From Dyadobacter beijingensis DSM 21582 (GTDB lineage: Bacteria > Bacteroidota > Bacteroidia > Cytophagales > Spirosomataceae), in contig NZ_KB907786.1 in the NCBI RefSeq assembly GCF_000382205.1, positions 1,612,001 through 1,676,000 on the forward strand: 64,000 nt of DNA, written 5' to 3'. The position numbers and the translations under genes were made by a program. This document shows positions 25,792-36,200 of this stretch, in pieces. The notes under the pieces are model-generated. The model was not told the origin of the DNA. It saw only the letters and a list, made by a program, of their open reading frames with translations, and ran no database searches. The stretch's first letter is position 1, and each line of letters opens with the position of its first letter.

Positions 25792-26773
25792 TCAACAGAT
25801 CAAAGAGTGAATTATTGTAAAGGTAGTAATACTAATTGTTACGGTTGTTCTTCACTTTGACACGTGTCATTCCTATGACGATCAATTTTACCGCCAAATA
25901 TATAACGACGCTAATCTGCGGAGATTTAGGAAAGCTGATGACAACCGAATCTCATTTAATGCTCAAAATATACTTGCTGCTATCCAAAGGGAGGCCTCGT
26001 ACAGATCGTCACCTTAATCTTTTAGAACAACCACCTTTTACTTGTCCGAAGAGAGATTGGTATTTCGATGTAGCTGTAGCTTCGTTGTAAAACCAGTGTT
26101 TTCACTGATAGAGGATGTATTGTTGAAGCCAGCAGACAAAAATCTGCTGGCTTTTTGTTTACCAATTATAGCTCTTTCGGTGATAATGCAATCCATTTGA
26201 AAATGCTTGATCCCTTGAGCGCTAGAAGCCTTGAGCAACGTGATGCATGGAGCTCACATGTGGATGCTTCCGGGCCATACGCGCTGTTCGCCAAACAACA
26301 GAATGGTATATTTTGTTTGGTCTTGTCTACCGAGTCGTGCCAGAAGGTGACGATGGCAATTTTAATGAGTAATACTGGTCAATCGTAAATGAACAATTGT
26401 TCTTGCCTTTCAAACGCCATAAAGCTATGTGACCGCCAGGGTTTTGACCAAAAATGGTGCGCGATAGCAGGGCATTGCGGTGATCACCGTATCTCTCAGA
26501 GTAGTAGTCAACATTCTGGGCCTTGGCATTATACATCGTCAAGTGATTGCGATACGTAGATTTTATAGAATAAATTCTACAATGTAGGGCGCTATCTACG
26601 ACTGCTAATTTTTCATGTCGACAAAAATAATTTGATATCGGACTTATGTTTGTGCCATGCTTAACCAGGGACGCCCGGTGTAGTGAGTGCATCATTAAAA
26701 CTTCGAAGTAGTAGCGCTACCGCTTTTCAGGTAGAGCATTTCAATTATCCAAATATCAACCGATTTAATACTT
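25792..26773. other. About 980-base gene-poor region
   Basis: No reading frame here has convincing protein features. The frames at 25836-26090 (+) and 26327-26695 (-) have poor composition and no recognisable domain. A good plus-strand hairpin terminator sits at 26126-26153, suggesting that a plus-strand gene once ended just before it. Next to an IS3 remnant, this region is probably debris. Confidence 0.4.
26126..26157 (+). terminator. Intrinsic terminator without an evident gene
   Basis: AAGCCAGCAG (26126-26135) pairs perfectly with CTGCTGGCTT (26144-26153) across an eight-base loop, followed by TTT and G/T-rich sequence. Confidence 0.75.
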
Positions 26774-27499
26774 ATGAAGACAACTCGACTTGTTCTAACA
26801 TTCGCCATTGGTTTCATGCTGGCTGCGGCTACCATTGCATCTGCGCAAGTAAAAATCGGATCGAACCCTACAACGATCGACCCGAGCAACAACCTGGAAG
26901 TGGAAAGCACTGACCCGGCCAAAAGAGTCAGTATAAATAAAAATACTGGTAAGGTCACTATTGCCGACGGTTCACAGGGAAACGGCTTTGTGCTTACATC
27001 TGATGCGAATGGAGTCGCCACATGGCTGCCACTTTCAACGGCAAAAATACCTCAGACGGTATTCAATGGAGCGATTACGGCGCCTACGACTGTACCTACG
27101 TTTACGGTACACGACGATCCCGCACAGCGTCTGCCCCTGGTCCCAAGTGTCGGCGGTGAGAATTGGCTGCCGGCCGAAAAACGGTACACAATTCCTGCTA
27201 ATGGATCGTACTCCGTGCAGGTGGGTTTGTCGTGTAACAGTACTACGGGTGCAGGGGTAGTTCTTTGGACCAGGATCTGGGTTGTCTCGGAAAACGGGGG
27301 CCCGCTTTTCAAAGGCACATCTCCGTTGGGAGGCACTGCAGGTGACTGGCAGTCTGTCGTATATACAGGAAGGTTATCGGCGGGCGACGCAATTTCACTG
27401 GAAGGGTATACGATGCAAACCGACGGGAACCCGCCCATTAACCCTATCTGGACTGGGACATGTGGCCGGGCTTATATGACGATCACCAAAATAGAGTAG
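26774..27499 (+). CDS. Secreted protein, first of a paralogous pair
   Basis: A 241-residue exported protein with signal peptide MKTTRLVLTFAIGFMLAAATIASAQ and a conserved mature start VKIGSNPTTIDPSNNLEVES, a stretch common near the N terminus of Bacteroidota surface proteins. The body after about residue 85 is different from the next gene and looks like a jelly-roll or C1q-like beta domain (YTIPANGSYSVQVGLSCNS, then GDAISLEGYTMQTDG). The first about 80 residues are nearly identical to those of the following gene, so the two share an N-terminal module with different C-terminal heads. Confidence 0.75.
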   Translation: MKTTRLVLTFAIGFMLAAATIASAQVKIGSNPTTIDPSNNLEVESTDPAKRVSINKNTGKVTIADGSQGNGFVLTSDANGVATWLPLSTAKIPQTVFNGAITAPTTVPTFTVHDDPAQRLPLVPSVGGENWLPAEKRYTIPANGSYSVQVGLSCNSTTGAGVVLWTRIWVVSENGGPLFKGTSPLGGTAGDWQSVVYTGRLSAGDAISLEGYTMQTDGNPPINPIWTGTCGRAYMTITKIE

Positions 27500-27591
27500 T
27501 TTGTTTACCGCCAACTTGGCTCCATAACACCCACGGAAATTCAACAGCATATTCTTGAATCGCAATTCTTTTGCATCAATTACAAATTTCT

Positions 27592-28236
27592 ATGAAGACA
27601 ATTCGACTTATTCCAACATTGACCATCGGTCTGATGCTCGCGGCGGCCACTGCTGTTTCCGCACAGGTAAAAATCGGCTCCAACCCAACAACGATTGATC
27701 CAAGCAACAATCTCGAAGTGGAAAGTACCGATCCGGCCAAAAAGGTCAGCATCAACAAGAACACGGGCAAAGTAACGATTGCAGACGGTTCGCAAGGGGC
27801 GGGAAGGGTTTTAACCTCAGACGCGGCCGGTGGTGCCACCTGGCAAACCCCATCGGCCCCGGGAATGGTAAACGGCACGCTAGGAAACCTGGTAACCGTG
27901 CCGGGTGATGGGCAATTTTACTCTGGGGCTAGTATTACTTTCCCGAGAGCAGGTACATATATGGTGACAACCCGTTGGGTAATGCCAACTGGCGCCACTA
28001 GCTACCCGGTGGGTAATCAAGTTTTTATAAATACCGCATTGTCCAGCAGTTCTTCCACCTTTGAACTAGCTGGTCTTACCGCTGAATGGGTGCTGGTTGC
28101 GCCAACGGCACACCATACAACGCCAGCGTTTCGGGTAACTGTAACCGAAGGCCAGACTCTTCACTTCTGGTTTTGGACAGGTTCCTTTTCCGGAGAGCTG
28201 CAGTTCGTAGAAACCTACGCCGTGGGGCCATTCTGA
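27592..28236 (+). CDS. Secreted protein, second of a paralogous pair
   Basis: A 214-residue exported protein: signal peptide MKTIRLIPTLTIGLMLAAATAVSAQ, the same VKIGSNPTTIDPSNNLEVES module, then a C1q/TNF-like beta-sandwich candidate (GASITFPRAGTYMVTTRWV, then TEGQTLHFWFWTGSFSGELQ). The ATG at 27592 places the signal peptide at the N terminus and is preferred over a TTG at 27571. The DNA encoding the shared module is clearly homologous to the preceding gene (about 26850-27000 against 27665-27815) with mainly silent differences, so the duplication is old enough to have diverged. Confidence 0.75.
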   Translation: MKTIRLIPTLTIGLMLAAATAVSAQVKIGSNPTTIDPSNNLEVESTDPAKKVSINKNTGKVTIADGSQGAGRVLTSDAAGGATWQTPSAPGMVNGTLGNLVTVPGDGQFYSGASITFPRAGTYMVTTRWVMPTGATSYPVGNQVFINTALSSSSSTFELAGLTAEWVLVAPTAHHTTPAFRVTVTEGQTLHFWFWTGSFSGELQFVETYAVGPF

Positions 28237-28310
28237 TAGCATACGCCGACTTGCATTTGCCAGTCAAACCGATCAAACCTTATGACATCAAAGTACTAAG
28301 CATACTTTAT

Positions 28311-31300
28311 ATGAAACTAAAACAAATAAAATTACCTAGAAGGGCATGTGCCAGCATCGCGGTTTGTGCCGCCCTGATGGGCCATGCACATTTTGGCTGG
28401 GCGCAGGAAGGCAGCCAGGGCAATACCACGATCTTCGGTGGCGCCCAGATGAGCTTTTTTGCCAACCATGATTTCGTAGCAGGCGGTGCGGGCGTGCAGC
28501 CGGGTGTGATCTTGACCGAGCGCGCGTCTGGTAATTTCGGCATTCTTAATTTTGTCGGTAACAATCTCACATCTAATGGCGCATCCGATGCCGGGTATGT
28601 GGACGGCTATGTGCGCAAATACGGCTCAGGTCAGTTCGTTTTCCCGGTGGGCGACAACGGCTCGCTAGGCCCGTTTGCCGCATCTGGCGACGGCACGATG
28701 GGCGCTTACTTCCGCGCTGATCCCAATGCCGCCGCGACCAGCAACCTGTTTACGGGCACAGATTACCCGGCGCTTCCAACCGGTGGTCCGTTTGCTACCA
28801 GCAGCAGGGGTGCAGGCGTGACAGCCATCAGCACGATAGAATACTGGGACATCGACGGCGCGAGCGCAACACCGCTCACCCTTACCTGGGACGCGTCCAG
28901 CGGCATAGCAGGCCTGACAGCCAGCCAGCTGGCTAATCTGACCATTGCTGGTTGGGATGGGACTCAATGGGTAGCCATCCCTTCATATATTGACCCTACG
29001 TCGGTGCTCGGTGGGAGCAGTGATCTCAATGCAGGCTCGATTACCACGACAGGTTCTCTTTCACCGGACTCCTATATTGCCTACACCTTTGCGTCGCGCG
29101 AGCTGGCGCCACTTTCCACGATTGTGATCGCTAAGAAAGCGCAATCGGAAGTGAGCCCGGGTGTTGATTTTGGTTTCACCTCCAATCTGCCTTCCGGCAG
29201 CTCATTTACGCTGAATGACGATCCGGCATTCGTCTCGTTGCAGGACGTAGGGATGGCAAATAACAATACGATTTGGGCCATTGGCGCTCCGGCGTCTGGA
29301 ACGGGCAATGGTGGGGTGTACTACCGTGCCCCCGGCTCATCCAGCTGGACGACTGCGCCTGGCTTGGGTACGCGCGTAGATGTAGATCAAAATGGTACGC
29401 CTATCCTGCTCAACGCCGAGGGTTTTATGTACACATGGGATGGGAGCGCTTTTATTCCCACAACGCCGACAACTATCAACGCTTTTGATATTGGGATGTC
29501 GGCCGGTGCTACGCAAGCGGCATATTTGCTTGCTTTCAACACAGCCGGTTGCTACAATCTTTTCAGGTGGAATGGCGGCAACAGCTATACTGGTTTTCCA
29601 AACGTTTGCGGTTCCCGGGTGGACGTAGCGCCGGATGGGTCGGTATATGTTCTTAGTGAAACGGCTGGACAGGTTTACCGTGTCACAGTCGCCGGTGATG
29701 TTGCGACGATTGCTGAAACATATCCGTCCCAGGGGTTCGCAGATATCACGGTTGCTGCTGATGGCAGCGTTTGGGCCGTCAACAGTGCGCAAGCGTACCG
29801 TCTTTCCGGAAACAATTGGGTGGTAGACCCCAACAGTGGAGGGGTGCTTTCCGGAAGCAACAATGGCGGTATCTCCGCCGGCGCCGATGGGGACACACCA
29901 GTGCTGACCTACAATGCCAAGGCGGATGCTCCAACGACGATGCGCGGAAGACTTATACAGCGTAGGGAAGATGGGGGATGGCTCAATGACCATACTGTCA
30001 GGACTGCGGGTGCCGGGAATAGCATCATTTATAACGTTGCGCCAGGTACATACACGATTTCCGAAAACGCAGCGCCTGGATCATGGGAACTGATCAAAAT
30101 CAACACTGCCGGCGGATCAGTAAGCACCGACATTGCTAACCGGACAGCGACTGTAACAGTAACCGCCGGTCAGACGGCACATTTGGAATTCGTCAATTAC
30201 AATATCCAGACTTCACCGATTTCAAATTCGTGCGGTACCCCTTTTGTTGAGACATTCGGCGCGTCTGGTTCTGAAACAGTTTCGTCACTTCCTTCGATTT
30301 ACTCGCCGTACCACTTCAATGAATACGGTGCTGAAACCCATACGGTAGTAAATAACTTTCAGGCGCTATACTACGGGACAGTTGCCCCTGACCACACGGC
30401 CGGCGATGTAGGAGGTTACTTTCTAAATGTGAACGGAGGTTTCGGCCAGGACGAGGTTTTTCGTCGCCGGTTTAGCGGACTGCTCCCTGGTGCATCGTAT
30501 TCACTTTCACTTTGGGCCACTAACTTAACAACCGCGCCGGGCTATGTGCTTCCAAACCTGGTACTGGAAGCAAGAAACTTGCAAGGTGGTCTGATTTCCT
30601 CGCAATCGACGGGTGATATACCGTTTACGTCCGAAACCGACTGGCGCCAGTATTCGATGACATTTGTCGCTGACGCCTCCGGGACTGTTGATTTCATTAT
30701 CCGCAACAATCAGCAGGTCCCAGGGATCAACGGCAACGATTTCGCCATTGACGACATAACCATCGGAATTGGCTGCGACTATGGCGACGCACCGGATTCG
30801 TACAGTACGCTCACGACCGGAAACGGCCCCTCGCACCGCGTGACAAGCTTCCTTACCATGGGCAGCACAATAGACGCGGAAACGGATGGAGCCCCGGGCC
30901 AGCAGGCTAATGGTGATAACAACACCGGCTTGAATGATGAAGACGGTGTGACGGCGTTCCCTGCGATTGCCGGAGGGTCTACCACCTCGATCGTCAACTA
31001 CACAGTCAATGTTGCCACTGTTAACCTGACCACATCGACGGCGAATCTTTGCGGCTGGATCGACTGGAATAACAACGGAACATTTGACGCCAGCGAAGGC
31101 ATTTGCACGACAGTCGCCCCCGGCGCTTCGAGCGCAACGCTTATTTGGCCCAGCGCGACCTTGGGCGGGGCAACAGGCTCTACCGGTGTGTTCGCACGTT
31201 TCCGACTTACCACCGATCCGCTTGCGACCAGCAGCGTGAATGGCGCAGCCGCAGACGGTGAAGTGGAGGATTATTTCATCGCATTTGAAAAGCCGCTTCC

Positions 31301-31820
31301 CGTTACTTTGGCGCGTTTTACGGCAACGGCCGAAACTGGCACCGTACTGCTGGCATGGTCTACAACCGAAGAGAAAGGCAGCGACCGCTTTGAGATCGAG
31401 CGCAGTGTAGATGGAAAGTCGTGGGTAATGATCGGTAGCGTAGCGTCTCGCGGCGAGAGCAATGCACTGCTCGATTATTCATATAACGATTTAAGACCGG
31501 CCATGGGCAGCAACCTGTACCGCCTGAAAATGGTGGATGCAGACGGCACTTATGCATTGAGCAGCATTCGTGAAGTGAAGCTGAAAGGTGTGATGGCGAT
31601 TGCTTATCCAAACCCGGTTTCAGATAAGCTTCTGATCGCCGACCACGGTCAGGTGAAACAGATAACACTGACCAGCATCGCCGGTATACAGGTGTTCAGC
31701 AGCCGCAGCATTCCTTCTGATGGCGTGGATGTACGCAGTCTTGCACCGGGCGTGTATACGCTTTCTATGACCCTGTTTGACGGCACTATTAGCACACAAA
31801 AGATCGCCGTATCAAGGTAA
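28311..31820 (+). CDS. Large T9SS-secreted surface protein with GEVED domain
   Basis: A 1169-residue exported protein. The start ATG 28311 gives signal peptide MKLKQIKLPRRACASIAVC...GHAHFGWA. Domain order: an N-terminal region about 35-330 typical of Bacteroidota surface proteins, tectonin-like repeats about 335-545 (repeated SVWAVNSAQAYRLSGNNWVV patterns), a galactose-binding/CBM-like part about 640-820, a GEVED domain (about 825-985: GDAPDSY, then ADGEVEDYFIAF), a fibronectin-like part, and a T9SS type A sorting domain at the end (AYPNPVSDKLLI, then LAPGVYTL). It should be delivered to the cell surface. Adhesion or carbohydrate contact is a guess. Confidence 0.85.
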   Translation: MKLKQIKLPRRACASIAVCAALMGHAHFGWAQEGSQGNTTIFGGAQMSFFANHDFVAGGAGVQPGVILTERASGNFGILNFVGNNLTSNGASDAGYVDGYVRKYGSGQFVFPVGDNGSLGPFAASGDGTMGAYFRADPNAAATSNLFTGTDYPALPTGGPFATSSRGAGVTAISTIEYWDIDGASATPLTLTWDASSGIAGLTASQLANLTIAGWDGTQWVAIPSYIDPTSVLGGSSDLNAGSITTTGSLSPDSYIAYTFASRELAPLSTIVIAKKAQSEVSPGVDFGFTSNLPSGSSFTLNDDPAFVSLQDVGMANNNTIWAIGAPASGTGNGGVYYRAPGSSSWTTAPGLGTRVDVDQNGTPILLNAEGFMYTWDGSAFIPTTPTTINAFDIGMSAGATQAAYLLAFNTAGCYNLFRWNGGNSYTGFPNVCGSRVDVAPDGSVYVLSETAGQVYRVTVAGDVATIAETYPSQGFADITVAADGSVWAVNSAQAYRLSGNNWVVDPNSGGVLSGSNNGGISAGADGDTPVLTYNAKADAPTTMRGRLIQRREDGGWLNDHTVRTAGAGNSIIYNVAPGTYTISENAAPGSWELIKINTAGGSVSTDIANRTATVTVTAGQTAHLEFVNYNIQTSPISNSCGTPFVETFGASGSETVSSLPSIYSPYHFNEYGAETHTVVNNFQALYYGTVAPDHTAGDVGGYFLNVNGGFGQDEVFRRRFSGLLPGASYSLSLWATNLTTAPGYVLPNLVLEARNLQGGLISSQSTGDIPFTSETDWRQYSMTFVADASGTVDFIIRNNQQVPGINGNDFAIDDITIGIGCDYGDAPDSYSTLTTGNGPSHRVTSFLTMGSTIDAETDGAPGQQANGDNNTGLNDEDGVTAFPAIAGGSTTSIVNYTVNVATVNLTTSTANLCGWIDWNNNGTFDASEGICTTVAPGASSATLIWPSATLGGATGSTGVFARFRLTTDPLATSSVNGAAADGEVEDYFIAFEKPLPVTLARFTATAETGTVLLAWSTTEEKGSDRFEIERSVDGKSWVMIGSVASRGESNALLDYSYNDLRPAMGSNLYRLKMVDADGTYALSSIREVKLKGVMAIAYPNPVSDKLLIADHGQVKQITLTSIAGIQVFSSRSIPSDGVDVRSLAPGVYTLSMTLFDGTISTQKIAVSR

Positions 31821-31829
31821 TCACTGGTT

Positions 31830-31876
31830 AAGGGTTTCAGGGCAAAGTATTTTAAAGCCCTGGAACCCTTTCTTTT
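31830..31876 (+). terminator. Intrinsic terminator after the large surface protein
   Basis: AAGGGTTTCAGGGC (31830-31843) pairs with GCCCTGGAACCCTT (31857-31870) with one mismatch, followed by TCTTTTT. Confidence 0.8.
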
Positions 31877-31934
31877 TCCAAGGCAAGGCCCTTAATTCGT
31901 AAAACCCTGAAAAACAATAATCCACCGTCATCCA

Positions 31935-32561
31935 ATGGCGATTTTGATCGTTACAGATAATCCCGCCTTAAATATCGGCCTCCGTTCAATTATCATCAGT
32001 GAATTCGATGACACCCTCATTCTTGAATCGGATAGTTTACAAAGCAGCCTTTCTGCCTACCAGACAGGGCAAGTTAAGACGCTGGTTCTTGATGCTGGTG
32101 TGGTAGACGGAAAAGATGCGTCGCTGCTCGATGCGTTCAGGCAGTCCCATCCCGATGTAGCTGTTGTAGTGCATTTGGGAGATGATTTCCAGTATATCTA
32201 TGCTTTTATCCGGACGGGTATCCACGCACTGATTTCCAAAAAGTCCGACGCTGTTGAAATTCTCGAAGCGATCCAGGTAGCTCAGCGCAAAGCCCGGTTT
32301 ATCGGTTTTGATGTTCAGCAGGTGTTGCTTTCTCACATTGCAGCCGATCCGGCAAACCGTGGGCTAACCCGAAGGGAAAGGCTAATAGCTGACTTGTTGG
32401 CCGCAAATGTCTCTTACCGACAAATTGCGGGGGCTGCAAAGATTAATATTGAAAAAGTCTCTGAGTATCGGCAAGCTATCTTTGGAAAGCTCAGGGTGGA
32501 CAATAATGAGGAACTAGCCATGAAATTGACAAGGCAATTAGGTAAGGAAGCTAAGCGATAA
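31935..32561 (+). CDS. LuxR-type response regulator with an atypical receiver
   Basis: A 208-residue response-regulator-like protein. The receiver half keeps a phosphoacceptor-like Asp (TLVLDAGVVDG) and a Lys (ALISKKSD), but the N-terminal acidic pair is weak (ILIVTDNPAL, usually two Asp/Glu) and the Thr/Ser switch position is His-Leu (VVVHLGDD), so phosphorylation may be altered. The C-terminal HTH (about 140-200) has LTRRERLIADLLAANVSYR. The next gene, 60 bases on, is a canonical regulator, so the two look like a divergent duplicate pair. Confidence 0.75.
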   Translation: MAILIVTDNPALNIGLRSIIISEFDDTLILESDSLQSSLSAYQTGQVKTLVLDAGVVDGKDASLLDAFRQSHPDVAVVVHLGDDFQYIYAFIRTGIHALISKKSDAVEILEAIQVAQRKARFIGFDVQQVLLSHIAADPANRGLTRRERLIADLLAANVSYRQIAGAAKINIEKVSEYRQAIFGKLRVDNNEELAMKLTRQLGKEAKR

Positions 32562-32621
32562 TCTTTTTTGTTGCCCGCCATAATTATTCTTGCTAGCATT
32601 GCACCCAGTTCGCCTTGTAAT

Positions 32622-33251
32622 ATGATTTACCTTATTGTTGATGACCATTTTTTGGTACGGATGAGCATGAGATTGGTGCTCGAAGACCTTTACCCTCACT
32701 CTATTGTCCATGAAGCAGAAGACTTTGAACATGCCATGTCGCACCTACAAAATCATCAATATGATTTAATTTTGCTGGACATTGACATTCCTGGTGGGGT
32801 AGGTACGAGCATGATCGCCCGTATCCGGGAGCATCAACAGCTGGTGCCAATCCTGGTATGCTCCGCGGCTGATGAGCAATTCAACGCGCTTGAGTATGTG
32901 TCAGCCGGTGCAAATGGGTATTTACCCAAGACTGCGGAAAAATCAGAAACAGTGCGGGCTATCCAAACGGTCATGAGAAAGAACCGGTATGTGAGCGAAG
33001 CAGTCCAAGAGCGGCTTCTAAACGCGGTAGTATTCCAAAAACAGGCGCGAAAACGTCCGACTGGAATTAAAAGTCTTTCCGTAAGGGAAAGAGAGATTGC
33101 CGAGCTGTTGATTACCGGTAAATGGGTAAAAGAAATCGCATCCTTGCTGGATATCCAGTCTAACACCGTTAGTACCTACAAAGCGCGGATTTTTGAGAAA
33201 CTTGGCGTCGATAATATCATTGAATTGGCAGAGAAAATTAAGGCGCGATAA
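32622..33251 (+). CDS. LuxR/NarL-family response regulator
   Basis: A 209-residue response regulator: MIYLIVDDHFLVRMSMRL at the N terminus with the acidic pair, phosphoacceptor Asp in LILLDIDIPGG, Ser in ILVCSAAD and Lys in GYLPKT; the C-terminal LuxR HTH has LSVREREIAELLITGKWVK and SNTVSTYKARIFEKL. The ATG at 32622 is chosen because upstream in-frame codons add residues before a normal receiver start. The gene is convergent with, and overlaps by 14 bases, the histidine kinase ending at 33238. Confidence 0.9.
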   Translation: MIYLIVDDHFLVRMSMRLVLEDLYPHSIVHEAEDFEHAMSHLQNHQYDLILLDIDIPGGVGTSMIARIREHQQLVPILVCSAADEQFNALEYVSAGANGYLPKTAEKSETVRAIQTVMRKNRYVSEAVQERLLNAVVFQKQARKRPTGIKSLSVREREIAELLITGKWVKEIASLLDIQSNTVSTYKARIFEKLGVDNIIELAEKIKAR

Positions 33252-36200
33252 CATCACTGGTGAGCACTGACGGATGATTAAATATCTGCCGTTTAAAAGT
33301 AATTATTATTCGTGTCCCTGGTGACAGTTCTTCTAAAACAATGCGTTCGGCCACGCTAGGAGCCAACTCTTTAACCATGACAAGTCCGATACCGGTGTGT
33401 GCCGGTTCGCTTTGATTTTTGCCGTTTGCTTGGAACCAATCGCGCAGCTCGCTTGGGATTCCACGACCCGAATCTTCGATAAACAGGCGCAGCTGCTTTT
33501 CTTCCACAGAAACATAGGCGCGGACGACACCATTTTTTGTAAATTTATTGGCATTATCGATCAGATTGTGGACGATTATCTTTAGAAGCGGTGCATTCGT
33601 TTCGATACACGTATTTAATGGTATTTCATTGAGAAAGGTGTTGGCATTGATCCGTGTGTTTTTACCATACAGCTGCATATTTTCTTCAATCAATGCGCTT
33701 AAATCGACTAATTCGGTCGTCGCCTGTTTTTTGTAAATGCGAATTTTCACGTAGGAAAGCATTTCTTCCAATGAGGCTTTTACCTGTCGCATAGAGTCCT
33801 CGATGTTCTTTCCTACCATCGTTGCCATCTCATACTGTCCCCTGGCAATCATTTTTTGCATTTCTTCCGAAACGGTAATCGCTGCACCAAGCGGTGAACG
33901 TACATCGTGGGCGATGGAGGCCATCAGACGGGATTGCAGTTGCATTTGATAGATTGTGTCCTGCTGGGACTTTTCCAAATCCTTTAGAGCACCACGAAGC
34001 TGCGCGGTTCGTGCATTTACCTGCTGTTCAAGCGCCATACTGGCTCGTTTAACTCTGTTGATCCTGTATCTGATGTACCACGCGCCGGCCAAGATCAGTA
34101 GGGCGGCGGCAAGTGAGTAAAACCACCAGGTCTGGTACCAGAATGGGGGAACGGTGATCTGAACCGTTTTGTAGGAGATGTTCTTTTGAAGAAAACCATC
34201 CATCTTTCGTACGAATAGCGTGTAGTCGCCCTTGCTTAGTGTAGAAATAGTGATTAGCGCCCTATTACCAAAAATGGCGTCAATGGGCAGCCAATCTGAT
34301 TCTGCCGGGTGTAAGCCCTTAGGCTGGAGAGAGTAGTAGAACCTCAGGTTTTGGGGATTGCCAAAAAATGGCGTTAACATTTCGATCCGGAGTTCCTTTG
34401 CTTGTTGAGAGAAGTTCACCTGTTGATTTTCGAATGAAACCGGCAGAGTTTTCCGATCAATTTCCAGACTATGGATGATGATTGCTTTGTCTGGCTGTTC
34501 AGGCGTTATGCGCTCTGGCGTGAACCATACCAAGCCTTTCATGGAAGGTAGCGATACCAGCCCTGACGACAGCCGCAGTGCACAAGGCTCACATCTGCCA
34601 TTGAACTCATTGGTGTTAAATCCGTCGGACTTTGAATAGATATGGTAATAGATCATGCCGCCATGCCTTGCGTACTCAAGCAGGTCTGATTTGAGCACTT
34701 GAAATAGCCCATGGTTTGTTGTAATCCAGAAATAGCCGTTTCGGTCTTCGAGAATGCAATGAGAGTTGGCCAGATAACCCTTCCGATCGAGAGGAAAACG
34801 GGTTAATCTCTTGTCCCGCAACAGGAAAAAGCCATGTTGCGAGCTGGTGATCCAGACTTGGCGTCCGTCATCAGTCAGATGAATGCTTCTGATATACATG
34901 CCGTCAAGCCCGTTGATCCTAACCATTTGCCGATTGGTTTTGTTAATACGGAATAGACCGTGCGCGGTGCCAACCCAGAGGAAACGCGACGATTGAGTGA
35001 TGAAAGAAACCTCAGTGGGCAAATTCAAGAAATGCCTAGGCCAAGTTCCTAATTTCCACGACGGTTTAACGTAGTAAATGCCCGATGTCTGAGTACCGAT
35101 CCAAATTGTCGAATCAGGAGCCTGGTAGAGCTGGGAAATTTCCGATGCCAGCTCCCAAGACGCCTTCATCGTAGAGCCATCGGCACTTATTACCATTAAT
35201 CTGTTCTGTTTTTTACACCAAATATCCCCGTAAGCATCAACAGCAATACTCGTCTTATCCCAGGTTACACTTTCTGTTACCAAAGGGAGCTGCCTGGCTA
35301 CTGGTTTTTCTATGGAAGGGTCGGCTTGAAAAAGGATGCCTTGAGCAGAAAGTACTTGACGATCACCGAATGCGGCCTGACCGTAGTAAACCTGGTCAGT
35401 TCCTGGAAAATCACTGGTTTGGACTTGGAATTTCTTTTTTGTAAGGACAAAAAGCCCATTTAACTGACTTCCTAAAAATATCTTGTCAGTCTTCTGATCA
35501 TAGTACGCCGACTTGACGATGTCCGTTGCAAAATCAAATCCTTCCAGGATAAGTTTTGAATTTAAGTCGCCATTTTTGTCTTTAAGCAATATGTACAATG
35601 CCTTGTCCAAGCGTACCAATGCCTGTTCGCTAGCATTGTTCCAAAACAGTTCGATCGCATCGGGATGAACAGAAAGCTTGTTTAGCCGCAGATCACCATA
35701 TAACTTTGCCGACTGAGCTTTGAGTTTGCCTTCAACGCAATTATAGCGTGTGAATATTCCCTTTTGTAGATAGTAAAGACTATTGCCTAGGCGGAAAAAA
35801 GCCCACGGATACTTATTACCGAAATGCGTCTTTCCTACCAGTCTGTTGTTTACATAACAAGAAAGATCTTTCCGATCGTATACAAAAAAGCGATTTTCAC
35901 TGGCCGGGATCACAAAGGGGGTCAGCGCAGGCCTGTCGTGACTTAACGTTGGCAGCCGTTCATATAAATGCCCTTTGCCACGTTGAACAAATGGGAACGG
36001 TGACTGGCCGCTTCGATTCTGGAATCTCTTATCCACAGAAGCAACCCCTTTGTCTATACGGATAAACTCATTTTCGTTATTGATTGCGTACAAGCCCCGC
36101 TTCTTTGGCCGCGGATCAATGCCGATGTTGCCGATGCTAACAGACAAATGTGTACTTCCAAAATTCCGAAATATTGTAAATTCCTGCCCGTCAAAGCGCA

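Noticed and set aside
26327..26695. 122-codon minus-strand frame in the gene-poor region
   Set aside because: No clear start signal, no recognised domain, irregular composition and no neighbours; I could not support it as a gene.
28086..28310. N-terminal extension of the large surface protein from the long open frame
   Set aside because: The extension overlaps the preceding gene's coding region and would bury the clear signal peptide that starts at 28311.
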